A stretch of 64,000 nt of DNA from assembly GCF_001957135.1 (NCBI RefSeq), contig NZ_MPHK01000004.1, forward strand, positions 124,001 to 188,000. The letters are read 5' to 3'. Origin of the DNA: Shewanella sp. UCD-KL21 (lineage in GTDB: Bacteria > Pseudomonadota > Gammaproteobacteria > Enterobacterales > Shewanellaceae). The position numbers and the translations under genes were made by a program. Positions within the stretch are counted from its first letter, which is position 1; the number at the start of each line of letters is the position of its first letter. Of this stretch, positions 27,881 through 36,323 are shown in pieces. The notes under the pieces are model-generated. The model worked only from the letters and a program-made list of their open reading frames with translations. It was not told where the DNA came from and did not search any database.

Positions 27881-29554
27881 ATGAGTCAAGACAATTCACA
27901 GAAACCTAAAGTAATCGATCAATACACGGCCAATGTCCTGCAAAACGGTATTTCACGACGTAGTTTCCTTACTCGTGCAGCAATGGGAACCAGTGCAGTC
28001 GCGTTTGCCGGGTTAACTGCTGGCACAGCTACTGCGGGTGAAGCATGTTGCACATCAGCAAAGAGTTCAGATGGCGGTGCAACACTAGATTTCATGCCAA
28101 AACCTAAAAAGATTTCAGATAGAGATATTGCCTCAACCCAGACTTTTGATGTGGTTGTCGTGGGTGCGGGTGCATCAGGTGTTCCGGCTGCGCTTTCGGC
28201 GGCAGAGAACGGCGCTAAAGTTGCTGTACTGCAAAAGCAAGCGATTGTTGTGTCTCAAGGCAACACAGGATCTGGCCTTGATTTAGCCAACTGTGATAAA
28301 GCAGGCGTTGAAGCAATGGTAAACCGCTTGATGGCTGACAGCGCCCATCGTTGTCACCCTGAATTATTAAGAGAGTGGGCTTATAACTCTGGCGAAGCTG
28401 TTAACTGGGTGATTGATCGCGCGAAAAAAGGTGGCGCACAAGTTGTAGATCAAGGCACTAAACCACAACACGGTATTCGCGGTGTGACTGAGCACAAACT
28501 TAACTTTGTGACTTCTTACTTTGGTCCTAAACCATACACAGCTGGTGACGGGATGCGAGATCTTGCTAAAACGGCTGAAAAAGCGGGAGTTAAGTTCTTC
28601 TTCAATATGCCAGCTGAGCAACTAATTCAAGACGTAACAGGTAAAGTTATTGGGGTTATTGCTAAAGACCGTGATGGTAAATACCACAAATACATGGCTA
28701 AAAAAGGCGTGATCTTATCTGCGGGTGATTACCAAAATAACGAAGCAATGTGTAACTTCTTCATCCCTGATTTGAAAAACTTTGAACGTAAGCAAATGGA
28801 TCGTACTGGTGACGGTTTCTCAATGGCTTACTGGGCTGGCGGGGTTATTGAACCTGTTGGTCATACTAAGATGTTACATGATTTTGACGCGGGTCCAGCA
28901 TCAATGTGTGACATGCCATTCTTAGCGGTAAACCGCAAAGGTGAGCGCTTTGTTAACGAAACGGTTGCGATGTCGCTAATGAACAACTACCTGCGTGATG
29001 AGCAAAATGCTGGTCACTACTCGCAAGTGTTCGATTCAAACTACATGACTCAAGCAAAAGACTGGCCAGGCAAATTATATTCTCCTGAAGAAATGAAAAT
29101 ATACATGCCTGAAGATCCTACTCCTAAAAAAGGCGTGTACGCCTCTCAAACCAACACCTATTCAGCTAATACATTAGAAGAACTGGCTGTAAAACTGGAA
29201 TGTGATCCTAAGACTTTTGTTGCCAACATTAAACGTTACAACGAACTTTGCAAAACCGGTATGGATGACGATTTCGGTAAACCATCATCGAAAATGTTAC
29301 CTGTCGTAAAACCTCCTTTCTACGGTATTCACCGTCGCATGCGTATCTCAACCCTTTGCTCAGGCATGTTAGTCGATAAGAACCATCAGGCACTTGATGC
29401 TGACGGTAACAAGATTGGCGGCCTGTTTGTCATCGGTAACCTCGGTGGCGGCTTCTATGGTGGTGTTGACTATCCATTGACTGTATTCGGTCTGTCTCTA
29501 GGTCGTTGTTACACCTTCGGTTATTTAGCCGGAAGATATGTTGCCAAGCTATAG
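27881..29554 (+). CDS. Tat-exported FAD flavoprotein, flavocytochrome c3/fumarate reductase-like
   Basis: The 557-residue protein starts at the ATG at 27881 (GGAG six bases upstream; an ATG at 27875 abuts it). A Tat signal SRRSFLTRAAMG lies near residues 26-37. The FAD domain begins VVVVGAGASG (G95-G100), and the capping and C-terminal flavin regions follow the Fcc3 layout. No heme or FMN domain is fused; the next gene supplies four hemes. By eye, the Fcc3 proton donor Arg402 (NEITTRD) aligns with Met (NETVAMS), the active-site His504 region with STLCSG, and Arg544 (GANRLGG) with GGVDYPL. The His of QAHPT may be kept (VGHTK). Fumarate is therefore an unlikely substrate. I give no gene symbol because the substrate is unknown. 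Confidence 0.88.
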   Translation: MSQDNSQKPKVIDQYTANVLQNGISRRSFLTRAAMGTSAVAFAGLTAGTATAGEACCTSAKSSDGGATLDFMPKPKKISDRDIASTQTFDVVVVGAGASGVPAALSAAENGAKVAVLQKQAIVVSQGNTGSGLDLANCDKAGVEAMVNRLMADSAHRCHPELLREWAYNSGEAVNWVIDRAKKGGAQVVDQGTKPQHGIRGVTEHKLNFVTSYFGPKPYTAGDGMRDLAKTAEKAGVKFFFNMPAEQLIQDVTGKVIGVIAKDRDGKYHKYMAKKGVILSAGDYQNNEAMCNFFIPDLKNFERKQMDRTGDGFSMAYWAGGVIEPVGHTKMLHDFDAGPASMCDMPFLAVNRKGERFVNETVAMSLMNNYLRDEQNAGHYSQVFDSNYMTQAKDWPGKLYSPEEMKIYMPEDPTPKKGVYASQTNTYSANTLEELAVKLECDPKTFVANIKRYNELCKTGMDDDFGKPSSKMLPVVKPPFYGIHRRMRISTLCSGMLVDKNHQALDADGNKIGGLFVIGNLGGGFYGGVDYPLTVFGLSLGRCYTFGYLAGRYVAKL

Positions 29555-29623
29555 GGCGAAAAATATTAACAATGGATGCCTGAGGTTTGGGCACCTTTCC
29601 AAATGAAATTATGGAATAAAACA

Positions 29624-29980
29624 ATGAAGAAATTAACACTGCGTAACATCATGCTGACTCTTGCATTGGGCTTTTTCGCAAACGGTGCAATCGCTGCAAG
29701 CAACACCTTATTAGATCAAACCCATGCAGCTAAAGGCGTTAAATGTGCGAGTTGCCATGGTAAAGCTGAAACCCGCGAGCCTGTGACAATGATGAAATGT
29801 GTCAAATGTCATAACACTGAAAAACTGGCTAAAAAGACCAAAGACGTTAAGCCTACCAATCCCCATGACAATCGTCACTTTGGCACTGAAACAGACTGCG
29901 CCAACTGTCACAAAGTACATGAGAAGTCAGAAAACTACTGTGGCAGCTGTCACCTTCGCTTCGACTTTGTCGTGCCTTAG
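29624..29980 (+). CDS. Periplasmic tetraheme cytochrome c, electron donor subunit to the flavoprotein
   Basis: The 118-residue product has a Sec signal (MKKLTLRNIMLTLALGFFANGAIAA) and four heme motifs: CASCH, CVKCH, CANCH and CGSCH. Its C-terminal part, HEKSENYCGSCHLRFDF, closely resembles HEKSMVYCDSCH-SFDF at the end of the heme domain of flavocytochrome c3, so it corresponds to that domain as a separate protein. The ATG at 29624 is chosen because it gives a clean signal peptide; ATGs at 29576 and 29603 would add residues before it. It lies 69 bp after the flavoprotein and likely receives electrons from CymA. Confidence 0.93.
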   Translation: MKKLTLRNIMLTLALGFFANGAIAASNTLLDQTHAAKGVKCASCHGKAETREPVTMMKCVKCHNTEKLAKKTKDVKPTNPHDNRHFGTETDCANCHKVHEKSENYCGSCHLRFDFVVP

Positions 29981-30040
29981 CCAACTCGTTAGTGCTTAAA
30001 CATCTCAAGTAAAAGATTTCTAGATTTAAGGATGATAAAG

Positions 30041-31288
30041 ATGAAAACACGATTACTGCCTTTAGTGGCGGCATGTTTAGCAGCTAGTCCAGCTTTTGCT
30101 GCTGACCCAATTAGCAATTTGTTCAATGATGGTAGCTTGAAAGGTCAACTTCAACTATTTGATTTCGCACGCGACTTCGATGGTGAAACCACAGACAGAC
30201 ATGATACGTCATTCGGTGGTTTGTTTTACCTGCGCTCAGGTGAAGCCAATGGTATCAGCTTTGGTACTTCGTTTGCCTCTGCAAACCCAATTTGGGACTC
30301 AAACAGCGATGGCATCTATGGCCTAGTCGGTGGCGGAGCGCCTGGATCAGTAGCAGAGCGTCAATCAGTTAACCGTTTGCAAGAGTACTTTGTTACCGGC
30401 AACTGGTATGACACTAAAATTACCGTGGGTGCTCAAGAGCTTCGCACACCTATGATGAACCCATTCCCATTACGGGCAATTCCGTTCACATACCGTGGTG
30501 CGAGCGTTAAAAACACTTCAGTTGAAAACCTTGCAATATCAGCTCTTTATATTACTGATTACATGGGTTGGACTGAAGAAGGCTTTAAAAGTGTTTCTGA
30601 AGGTGTAAAAGGTGAGTTTGCACGCAAAGGCGTAATGGTCGACGTTGAAGATAACCCAATGCTTGCATTCGGTTTGGACTACAGCTTGCCATTCGAGTCA
30701 ATCAAGGCTAAATCAAGCTTGTGGTACTACAGCATGGAAGACGTGTACAACCAATTCCATCTTAAGCTAGATATCAGCGGTGACTTAGGTGCGACTAACT
30801 GGTACTTCAAACCCTCTTATTTAAAGCAAGGTTCAACTGGATTACTGGATCAATCTGTCGCTCAGTTCGACACCTATCAAGCGGGTTTCCATCTTGGTAT
30901 GAAGTGGAACGGTTTTGACGCTACGGTGAAGTACGTAAAAACCGGAGATGGCGATATCGTGGCACCATTTGGTGATGACAAAGTCATTATTCAACAGGTT
31001 GTGCAGTCTTCACGTGCTAATGAAGATGCATATGGCGCTCAGTTAGCGTATCACTTTGCACCAAGCTCAGCGCTTAATGGCGTCAGTGCATACGTGAACT
31101 ATGCCAGCTACCAGATTGATGGGGATGCAAGCAGAGATATTGATGAAACAGACTTCTCTGTACGCTATGACCTTGCTAAATATATTGATGGCCTAAGCGT
31201 TAGAGCGCGTCATGCAATCGTTAACTACGCCAGTGGCGACGATTTAACTGACACTCGCTTTTATGTTTACTACAAGTTCAAAATTTAG
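30041..31288 (+). CDS. OprD-like outer membrane porin
   Basis: The 415-residue product starts at the ATG at 30041 (AAGGA upstream). A signal peptide ends at about ALA-AD (MKTRLLPLVAACLAASPAFAAD). The mature protein is rich in alternating beta strands and closes with RFYVYYKFKI, the C-terminal aromatic barrel signal. Segments such as ITVGAQELRTPMMNPFPLRAIP, split here as GAQELRTP and RAIPFTYRG, match the OprD substrate-specific porin family. It is the last gene of the three-gene operon and probably lets the reductase substrate into the periplasm. Comparable porins accompany iron- or substrate-induced flavocytochromes in Shewanella. Confidence 0.88.
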   Translation: MKTRLLPLVAACLAASPAFAADPISNLFNDGSLKGQLQLFDFARDFDGETTDRHDTSFGGLFYLRSGEANGISFGTSFASANPIWDSNSDGIYGLVGGGAPGSVAERQSVNRLQEYFVTGNWYDTKITVGAQELRTPMMNPFPLRAIPFTYRGASVKNTSVENLAISALYITDYMGWTEEGFKSVSEGVKGEFARKGVMVDVEDNPMLAFGLDYSLPFESIKAKSSLWYYSMEDVYNQFHLKLDISGDLGATNWYFKPSYLKQGSTGLLDQSVAQFDTYQAGFHLGMKWNGFDATVKYVKTGDGDIVAPFGDDKVIIQQVVQSSRANEDAYGAQLAYHFAPSSALNGVSAYVNYASYQIDGDASRDIDETDFSVRYDLAKYIDGLSVRARHAIVNYASGDDLTDTRFYVYYKFKI

Positions 31289-31337
31289 TTTTTCTCATCA
31301 TCACTTTTCCCACTTTTTAATAATTTGATTATTTATT

Positions 31338-31369
31338 AAGCCAGCTGGATATTCCAGCTGGTTTTTTTT
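31338..31369 (+). terminator. Terminator after the flavoprotein-cytochrome-porin operon
   Basis: CCAGCTGGA (31341-31349) pairs with TCCAGCTGG (31353-31361) around TAT, followed by T8. It starts 50 bp after the porin stop. Confidence 0.9.
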
Positions 31370-31464
31370 ACTTAATCGACCTATTCATTACAGAGATCAG
31401 AATCTTAACTGTACTCGCTCAGACTTTATCTGACCGTTACCCATTTTAAATGATGCCTGTCAGT

Positions 31465-32634
31465 TTAGCTTTTCGCTAAGATAAACATATGATAACCAAA
31501 CTCTTTAGCAAACTGTGTACAAAGCTTTACTTCACGTTTGATATCTTTTATTGCCGCAGAACAAGCCATCTCAGGCTCAAGCTCAGTCACTCGCTTACCT
31601 AAGGGGCCATAGTAGTTTAACCATGCTTCTTCACTCAGATTGAAATGCTCAATGACTCGATAGCCAGCTTTCTCCATTTGCTCGAGCCGTGTTTGTACCA
31701 ATTGAATATCTGGATACTCTTGGCTTCAAAACTCAATGGACTCGCAGCTGGGATCCTCGGTTCGCCAAACCATGTCACTGATCATTAAATAACCTTGCTC
31801 ACGTAAGAGTGGTTTCCACTGAGTTAGCGCTTTTTCAACGCCCATGATGTACGCACTGCCCTCAGCCCAAATAAGGTCAAAACTTGCTTTGGAAAAAGGT
31901 AACTCCGTCATGCTCGCACACACGGTTTCAAGCCGCTGCGAGATACCTTGTTGCTCAAATCGCTGCGCGAGTCGATTAAGTGCAGATTGCTCATTATCAA
32001 TGGCAGTAATTTTCGCCTCACTATGTTCAGCCAGCACTTTGGTTGCTAACCCTTTGCCACAGCCCACTTCAAGAATGCTAGTTGGCGCTGTAGGCACCAA
32101 TGACAGTGCTTTTTGTGTTTCAGTCTCACTGCCAGGTCCCCAACGCTCTAGCGTTTCAAAAACCTTCATAAAGTCAGCCATATATAAATCGTGTTCGTTC
32201 ATGTCTTTTGATAACCATTTCAGTCGCAAAGCTTCTTTCTCGCTAAAACCTTGCTTAATTAACCAATCTAAATGCGCATCTGGCGCCAGTTTATCTAAAC
32301 TTTGATGCCACGCTTTAAGGTCGCCCTCACCTAGCATGGCAGCAAGTAAAGTGCGTGACTGCTGCTTTTGCGCGATCTCTTCATCAAGCGCCTTGAGGCG
32401 GTTTTGTAATAGTTGCTTATCCACTTTCGCCTCAAGGCACACTTTGCACTCTTTTAGCGTCAACCCACCAGCCAGTAATTGCTTGATCAAACGGACCCGT
32501 TGTAAATCTTTATCACTATAGACACGATAGCCATTTTCTAGCCTTCGGCCTGAGATAAGATTTTGCTTTTCATAATAAATTAGAGCTGTTCGTGATAGCC
32601 CTACTTTCGCAGCAAGCTCAGATATCTGATACAC
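31465..32634 (-). pseudogene. MerR-methyltransferase fusion gene interrupted by an in-frame TGA
   Basis: The gene begins at a GTG at 32634 (AGGG nine bases upstream). Residues 1-70 form a MerR HTH (MYQISELAAKVGLSRTALIYYE), followed by a coiled dimerisation helix. From about residue 180 a SAM-dependent methyltransferase follows (SILEVGCGKGLATKVL, then FDLIWAEGSAYIMG). The frame stops at a TGA at 31726-31728 after ...CESIEF, but the same frame resumes at once with SQEYPDIQ and runs to 31465, ending FAKEFGYHMFILAKS. No frameshift is needed. A single change from TGG (Trp) explains it, so the ancestral product was about 389 residues. The truncated 302-residue form keeps the HTH and SAM motif and may still be a regulator. 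Native function is unknown. Confidence 0.85.
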
Positions 32635-32667
32635 AGTGATAAGCCCTATATCCGTTGATGGTTAAGT

Positions 32668-32698
32668 ACTTTAAACTATAAAGCTATAGACAGGTCAA
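32668..32698 (-). promoter_or_regulatory. MerR-type promoter with 19-bp spacer
   Basis: On the minus strand TTGACC (32693-32698) and TAAAGT (32668-32673) are separated by exactly 19 bp. The spacer holds the dyad CTATAG-CTT-TATAG. Elongated spacers with a central dyad are the hallmark of MerR-regulated promoters. The start codon is 33 bp past the -10, so this is probably an autoregulatory promoter of the MerR-methyltransferase gene. Confidence 0.6.
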
Positions 32699-33089
32699 TA
32701 AGAAATCTAGCTCAAGATATCAAACAGCATAAACCCAGAGAATGTTTGGCAGTAGAACTTGCCTTTGGTTTTTAGCATTAGTTGAGATATAGCAAAACAA
32801 ATAAACAGATTGTGAATGTGTTTCTGATCTAAGACATTTTGGGGCATAACCAAGTTTGAGCCATAACCCTTCCCTCATACCTATATTTAAATTGTCTGCG
32901 AAATAGACTTTTCTTAATGTGATTACTTTTTTAATAAATAAAAAAACAGAGTTATCTAAGCACCTTGTCGAAAATTAATAAGAAAAACATATTCTAAATA
33001 CAGGTAAACCCTTAAAGAATTGAAACATTTTTTAATTATGGTAAGTTATTTTTCTTTATTGGAGTGAGTTGAAGGTTAAGGACAACAGA
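32699..33089. other. AT-rich intergenic region before the TraB/DUF5694-like gene
   Basis: About 390 bp of very AT-rich sequence with no supported gene. It must contain the promoter of the following gene. AAGGA at 33078-33082 is the likely ribosome site. Confidence 0.55.
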
Positions 33090-34145
33090 ATGATAAGAAT
33101 AATTTTTGCAGCTTTGGTTTTATTACCTAACTTGGTAAATGCAATGCAAGATATTCAAAGTCTAAATGCACGTGTTAAACAGAAAACTGAAGTAATGGTT
33201 TTAGGAACGATGCATTTAAACAGTATTAAAGAAGAGATCAACTTATCTGAAATTAGACTTTATTTGGGTAAATTTAAGCCAACAGCTATTGCAGTCGAAT
33301 CACTGCGAGGTGAAGATATTTTAACAATGCTTAATGGCTCTGTTGAATATCAAGAAACTTTAACAAACTTTGTTGGTGATGAGCTACTTGGTATCGCAAA
33401 AAAAGAACAATCATCATTAGGACTTTCTGCAACTGAAGCAATAGCGAAAATGAATCAGTTTGAAATAGTAGATAATTTGTCAAATGAAAAGCGAATTGAG
33501 CTTATAAGACTATCTATTGCTGGTTACTACCCTGATACCGCAACATTGCATTGGTTAAAATTAACAGAAAATGACACTTCGAAATTGTCCAAAGGTTTAA
33601 AAGCTTATCTCAGTGAGCGTGCTGCAAAAAATAATGAAACAAGCAATATCGCAATTAACTTAGCTTTAGATGAGGGCATAAATACTATCTACCCTATTGA
33701 TGACCATCTTGATAAAGATATGTATCAAGACATGGTTAAAAGGTTGATGCCATCTTATAGTAAATCACAAGTAGGAAATGAACTTCAAAAAAGTACGCTC
33801 ATCACTAAACCTCAAGCCTTGCAAAAACACGCAATACAAACAGGAGATTGGCTGCCTTTATATCTTTGGTTGAATAGCCCTGAACAAAGCTCTCAAGTGA
33901 TTGGACAAGAGTGGAGCATGTTTGTTGATAAAGATTTAGAGGTAGAACCTGCATTAGCTAGAGTCGCTTTATGGGAAGTTAGAAACCTAAATATGGTGTC
34001 TAACATCATGAGAGTGGTAGCGAATGAGATTGGAGGACGAATTGTGATTGTGGTCGGCGCTTCACACAGGGTGTTTTTCGAAGAATACCTGTCAAAAATG
34101 ATTGGGGTGGAAGTCGTACATTTCTCTGACTATATAACAAAATAA
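33090..34145 (+). CDS. Exported TraB/DUF5694-like protein of unknown function
   Basis: The product has 351 residues from the ATG at 33090 (AAGGA seven bases upstream; the frame opens earlier at a TTG at 33069). A signal peptide covers about residues 1-18 (MIRIIFAALVLLPNLVNA). Conserved-looking motifs are VMVLGTMHL near residue 35, PTAIAVES, RNLNMVSNI near residue 310 and VIVVGASHRVFF near the C-terminus. This GTxH...E...RN...GxxH layout is what I associate with TraB/GumN/DUF5694 proteins, which have an erythromycin-esterase/TIKI-like fold. The gene is visibly richer in A/T than its neighbours, has a lone position between repeats and a decayed gene, and may have been acquired. Function is unknown. 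Confidence 0.7.
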   Translation: MIRIIFAALVLLPNLVNAMQDIQSLNARVKQKTEVMVLGTMHLNSIKEEINLSEIRLYLGKFKPTAIAVESLRGEDILTMLNGSVEYQETLTNFVGDELLGIAKKEQSSLGLSATEAIAKMNQFEIVDNLSNEKRIELIRLSIAGYYPDTATLHWLKLTENDTSKLSKGLKAYLSERAAKNNETSNIAINLALDEGINTIYPIDDHLDKDMYQDMVKRLMPSYSKSQVGNELQKSTLITKPQALQKHAIQTGDWLPLYLWLNSPEQSSQVIGQEWSMFVDKDLEVEPALARVALWEVRNLNMVSNIMRVVANEIGGRIVIVVGASHRVFFEEYLSKMIGVEVVHFSDYITK

Positions 34146-34239
34146 ACACCATAAATCTTAGCTACAATGCCATACACAGCCAGAACGCATGTACTAAAAA
34201 CCAACAGCTTAATACTTTATTCATATTAGCTGAGTTACG

Positions 34240-34595
34240 AAAGACCATCACTGCAATCTAACCAATTACCTGCCGCAGGTGCTGTATAGGATATACAAAT
34301 GTCGCGATCACATGGATGTGAAAGAGCGACCTTATGTGCAAGCACGACTGTGACACGCTGCACTCTTTATATAAATCAAAAGGTCCCTGAAAGCTCGGCC
34401 ATGACAAATAACATCCATATTAAACGGCCATATCTCGCTCAGAGCGCTTACACCGGAATTTTCATCTCTTCGATTTAACTTCATCTGCAATAAAGTTTAA
34501 AAGCGTGCATGTTCAATTTGAATTGAGGACGTTGAAGAAAATAGCGTGATGCTCACATGGATGTGAGCATAGCTTTCGCGGTGCATGGATGCACC
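34240..34595. repeat. Noncoding hairpin-rich repeat, copy A
   Basis: The left part (about 34240-34340) and right part (34513-34585) match copy B closely; the middle differs. Hairpins: ACCTGC-C-GCAGGT at 34268-34280; GTCGC...GCGAC at 34301-34330 enclosing TCACATGGATGTGA; perfect 10-bp arms ATGCTCACAT and ATGTGAGCAT around GG at 34549-34570; GGTGCAT and ATGCACC around GG at 34580-34595. Three of these present GGA or GG in the loop. No reading frame is conserved between the copies, so it is a dispersed DNA element or an RNA gene. Confidence 0.8.
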
Positions 34596-34717
34596 ATCGG
34601 AAGCGTTAGCATTTTCGAATAAGGCCGAAGTTAGCAACAAACGAAGTCCAAAGCTGGATCAATTCCCCTTGAAAACATGCGCTTCTCAGCATTTTTCGTC
34701 GGGGGCGGCAGGGTGCT

Positions 34718-34749
34718 CCAAGAGGGTATTGCTGTTGATACCCTCTTGG
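34718..34749. repeat. Long perfect inverted repeat between repeat copies
   Basis: CCAAGAGGGTAT (34718-34729) pairs with ATACCCTCTTGG (34738-34749) around an 8-nt loop, a perfect 12-bp stem. No T run follows, so it is not a typical terminator. It lies in the 34596-34861 spacer, which otherwise shows no gene that I can support. Confidence 0.75.
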
Positions 34750-34861
34750 TCTGGTGTGGGCGAAGCGCCACGACGTTGATTTGTCTTAAATGGCAAACTA
34801 GATTTGGAGTAAAACGAGTTACCAGCACCAGCTTTATACTTCATTTATATTAACTCAGACA

Positions 34862-35220
34862 CGGATGACCATCACTTCAATCTAATCCATTGCCTGCCGC
34901 AGCTGATGTATAGGATATACAAATGTCGCGATCACATGGATGTGAAAAAGCGACCTTATGTGCAGATACAACTGCGAGACGCTGCAAGTACGTCCATGTA
35001 AGCTCTGCCAAAACGTCCATGTTTTGGAAGCTCGCTGCTGCATCTACACTGGGATTATTGCTTCTTCGATTTGACTGTATTTGTGGCAATTATAAAAAGC
35101 AAAAAGATAAGAACCTAATCAGCTATAAGACTCAATTTGAATTGAGGACGTTGAAGAAAATAGCGTGATACTCACATGGATGTGAGCATAGCTTTCGCGG
35201 TGCAGGATGGAATCCTGCGA
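34862..35220. repeat. Noncoding hairpin-rich repeat, copy B
   Basis: This is the second copy, offset by 619-624 bp from copy A. The block 35132-35204 differs from 34513-34585 at one base in 73. Hairpins: GTCGC...GCGAC at 34925-34954 enclosing TCACATGGATGTGA; CCAAAAC and GTTTTGG at 35008-35027; CTCACAT and ATGTGAG around GG at 35171-35186; GCAGGAT and ATCCTGC around GGA at 35202-35218. Arm changes keep pairing (for example the final hairpin differs completely in sequence from that in copy A but still forms), which favours structure over coding. Confidence 0.8.
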
Positions 35221-35267
35221 TGTTAATCCAAACAACGTTTGAAATACCAAAACTAAACCAGAAAGCG

Positions 35268-36314
35268 TTACTCTTTCGGCCAACTGCCATCATTATTCGG
35301 TCTCAACCACGCTTGTGAAAACCAATAATAACCTGACTTAGTTTTACTCGGTGCAGTGCAGTTATAACGGCTTCGACCTGCGGGCAAGTTTGCTGAAGCT
35401 TGAATACTAAACTCAGTTTCAGAAACCCAAGTTGGCTTTTTAGCGCCTTGGCCCTGAACAAAACACATCACCTGATGCGGGTAAATATCACTGGTATCGA
35501 GCTCAATGATTAGCTCAGGTCGCCACTGACCTTGGCTTAACTGCGGATCGGTTATATTTTGCTTAACCACCGGCATATTGAGGCTAGTAAACTTGACTTT
35601 TAAACTGTCTAAATCGGCATAAGGGCCCGCCACAGGAAAACGTGGCAGCGCAGTCAGTATTGAGTATTTGCCCGCGGCGCCTGATTGCTGACCTAAACCA
35701 ATAAAGTCATGCTTTTTCAGAATGTCTTCAACATCGCCATTGTACTCACCATACGGGTAAGCCAGCATTTTTACGCTTTGACCAGTATGCTTTTTAATTT
35801 CAGCTTCTGTCGCTAGCAAGTTTGCTTCAATTCTATCAAGCCATTGCTGCTTCGACTCACCATCAAGCTTACGATTTAGATGTTCATGGGCCCAGCTATG
35901 GTTAGCAATGGTGGCGCCCTTTTCAGTGAGCGTTTTAATATCATCCCAGCTCATCATGCCGCGATAGGCTTTTTCAATCGGCTCCACTGACACAAATACG
36001 GTATAAGGAAAATCATATTTAGCTAATATGGGCGCCGCGGCTAAACCGATACTGTCATAGCCATCATCAAAAGTAATAACGATGCTTTTATCCGCTAATG
36101 GCGTGTTATTCTTTAGCGCATTTACCGCTTGGGTTAATGGAATGATGGTAAACTCGTTTGCAGCAAGGTATTGCATTTGCTCTTCAAATTGAGCTGGCGT
36201 CACACTGGTACTTGCAGGTGTTGTTTCTGACACATGATGATATTGCAAGATCACCACGGCATTGGCATTAAGTGATATTAACCACAATAACCCCAATAGA
36301 GTTCGTTTTAACAT
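35268..36314 (-). CDS. Exported polysaccharide deacetylase (carbohydrate esterase 4)
   Basis: The 348-residue product has a signal peptide (MLKRTLLGLLWLISLNANA) and a NodB-type domain. CE4 motifs are visible: VITFDDGYDS near residue 80 (catalytic and metal-binding Asp), NHSWAHEHLNR with the two metal His residues near 135, and AYPYGEYN. A C-terminal domain of about 100 residues contains two Cys (QVMCFVQG, RYNCTAPS) that may form a disulfide. It should remove N-acetyl groups from a poly-GlcNAc-like or peptidoglycan substrate in the periplasm. AGGA lies upstream of the ATG inside the leader of the divergent MATE gene; the two start codons are only 9 bp apart. Confidence 0.9.
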   Translation of the reverse strand: MLKRTLLGLLWLISLNANAVVILQYHHVSETTPASTSVTPAQFEEQMQYLAANEFTIIPLTQAVNALKNNTPLADKSIVITFDDGYDSIGLAAAPILAKYDFPYTVFVSVEPIEKAYRGMMSWDDIKTLTEKGATIANHSWAHEHLNRKLDGESKQQWLDRIEANLLATEAEIKKHTGQSVKMLAYPYGEYNGDVEDILKKHDFIGLGQQSGAAGKYSILTALPRFPVAGPYADLDSLKVKFTSLNMPVVKQNITDPQLSQGQWRPELIIELDTSDIYPHQVMCFVQGQGAKKPTWVSETEFSIQASANLPAGRSRYNCTAPSKTKSGYYWFSQAWLRPNNDGSWPKE

Positions 36315-36323
36315 ATTATTCCT

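Noticed and set aside
27881..29554. Naming the flavoprotein fccA, ifcA or urdA
   Set aside because: The heme domain is separate, no FMN domain is present, and fumarate-binding residues appear replaced; the substrate cannot be named.
31726..31728. TGA codon as selenocysteine in the MerR-methyltransferase
   Set aside because: The context favours a lost Trp codon, no SECIS-like hairpin is apparent just downstream, and the family is not a selenoprotein family.
34585..35168. Short frames inside the noncoding repeats (34585-34779, 34631-34828, 34877-35089, 34923-35168)
   Set aside because: They overlap hairpin palindromes, lack ribosome sites and are not conserved between the two copies.
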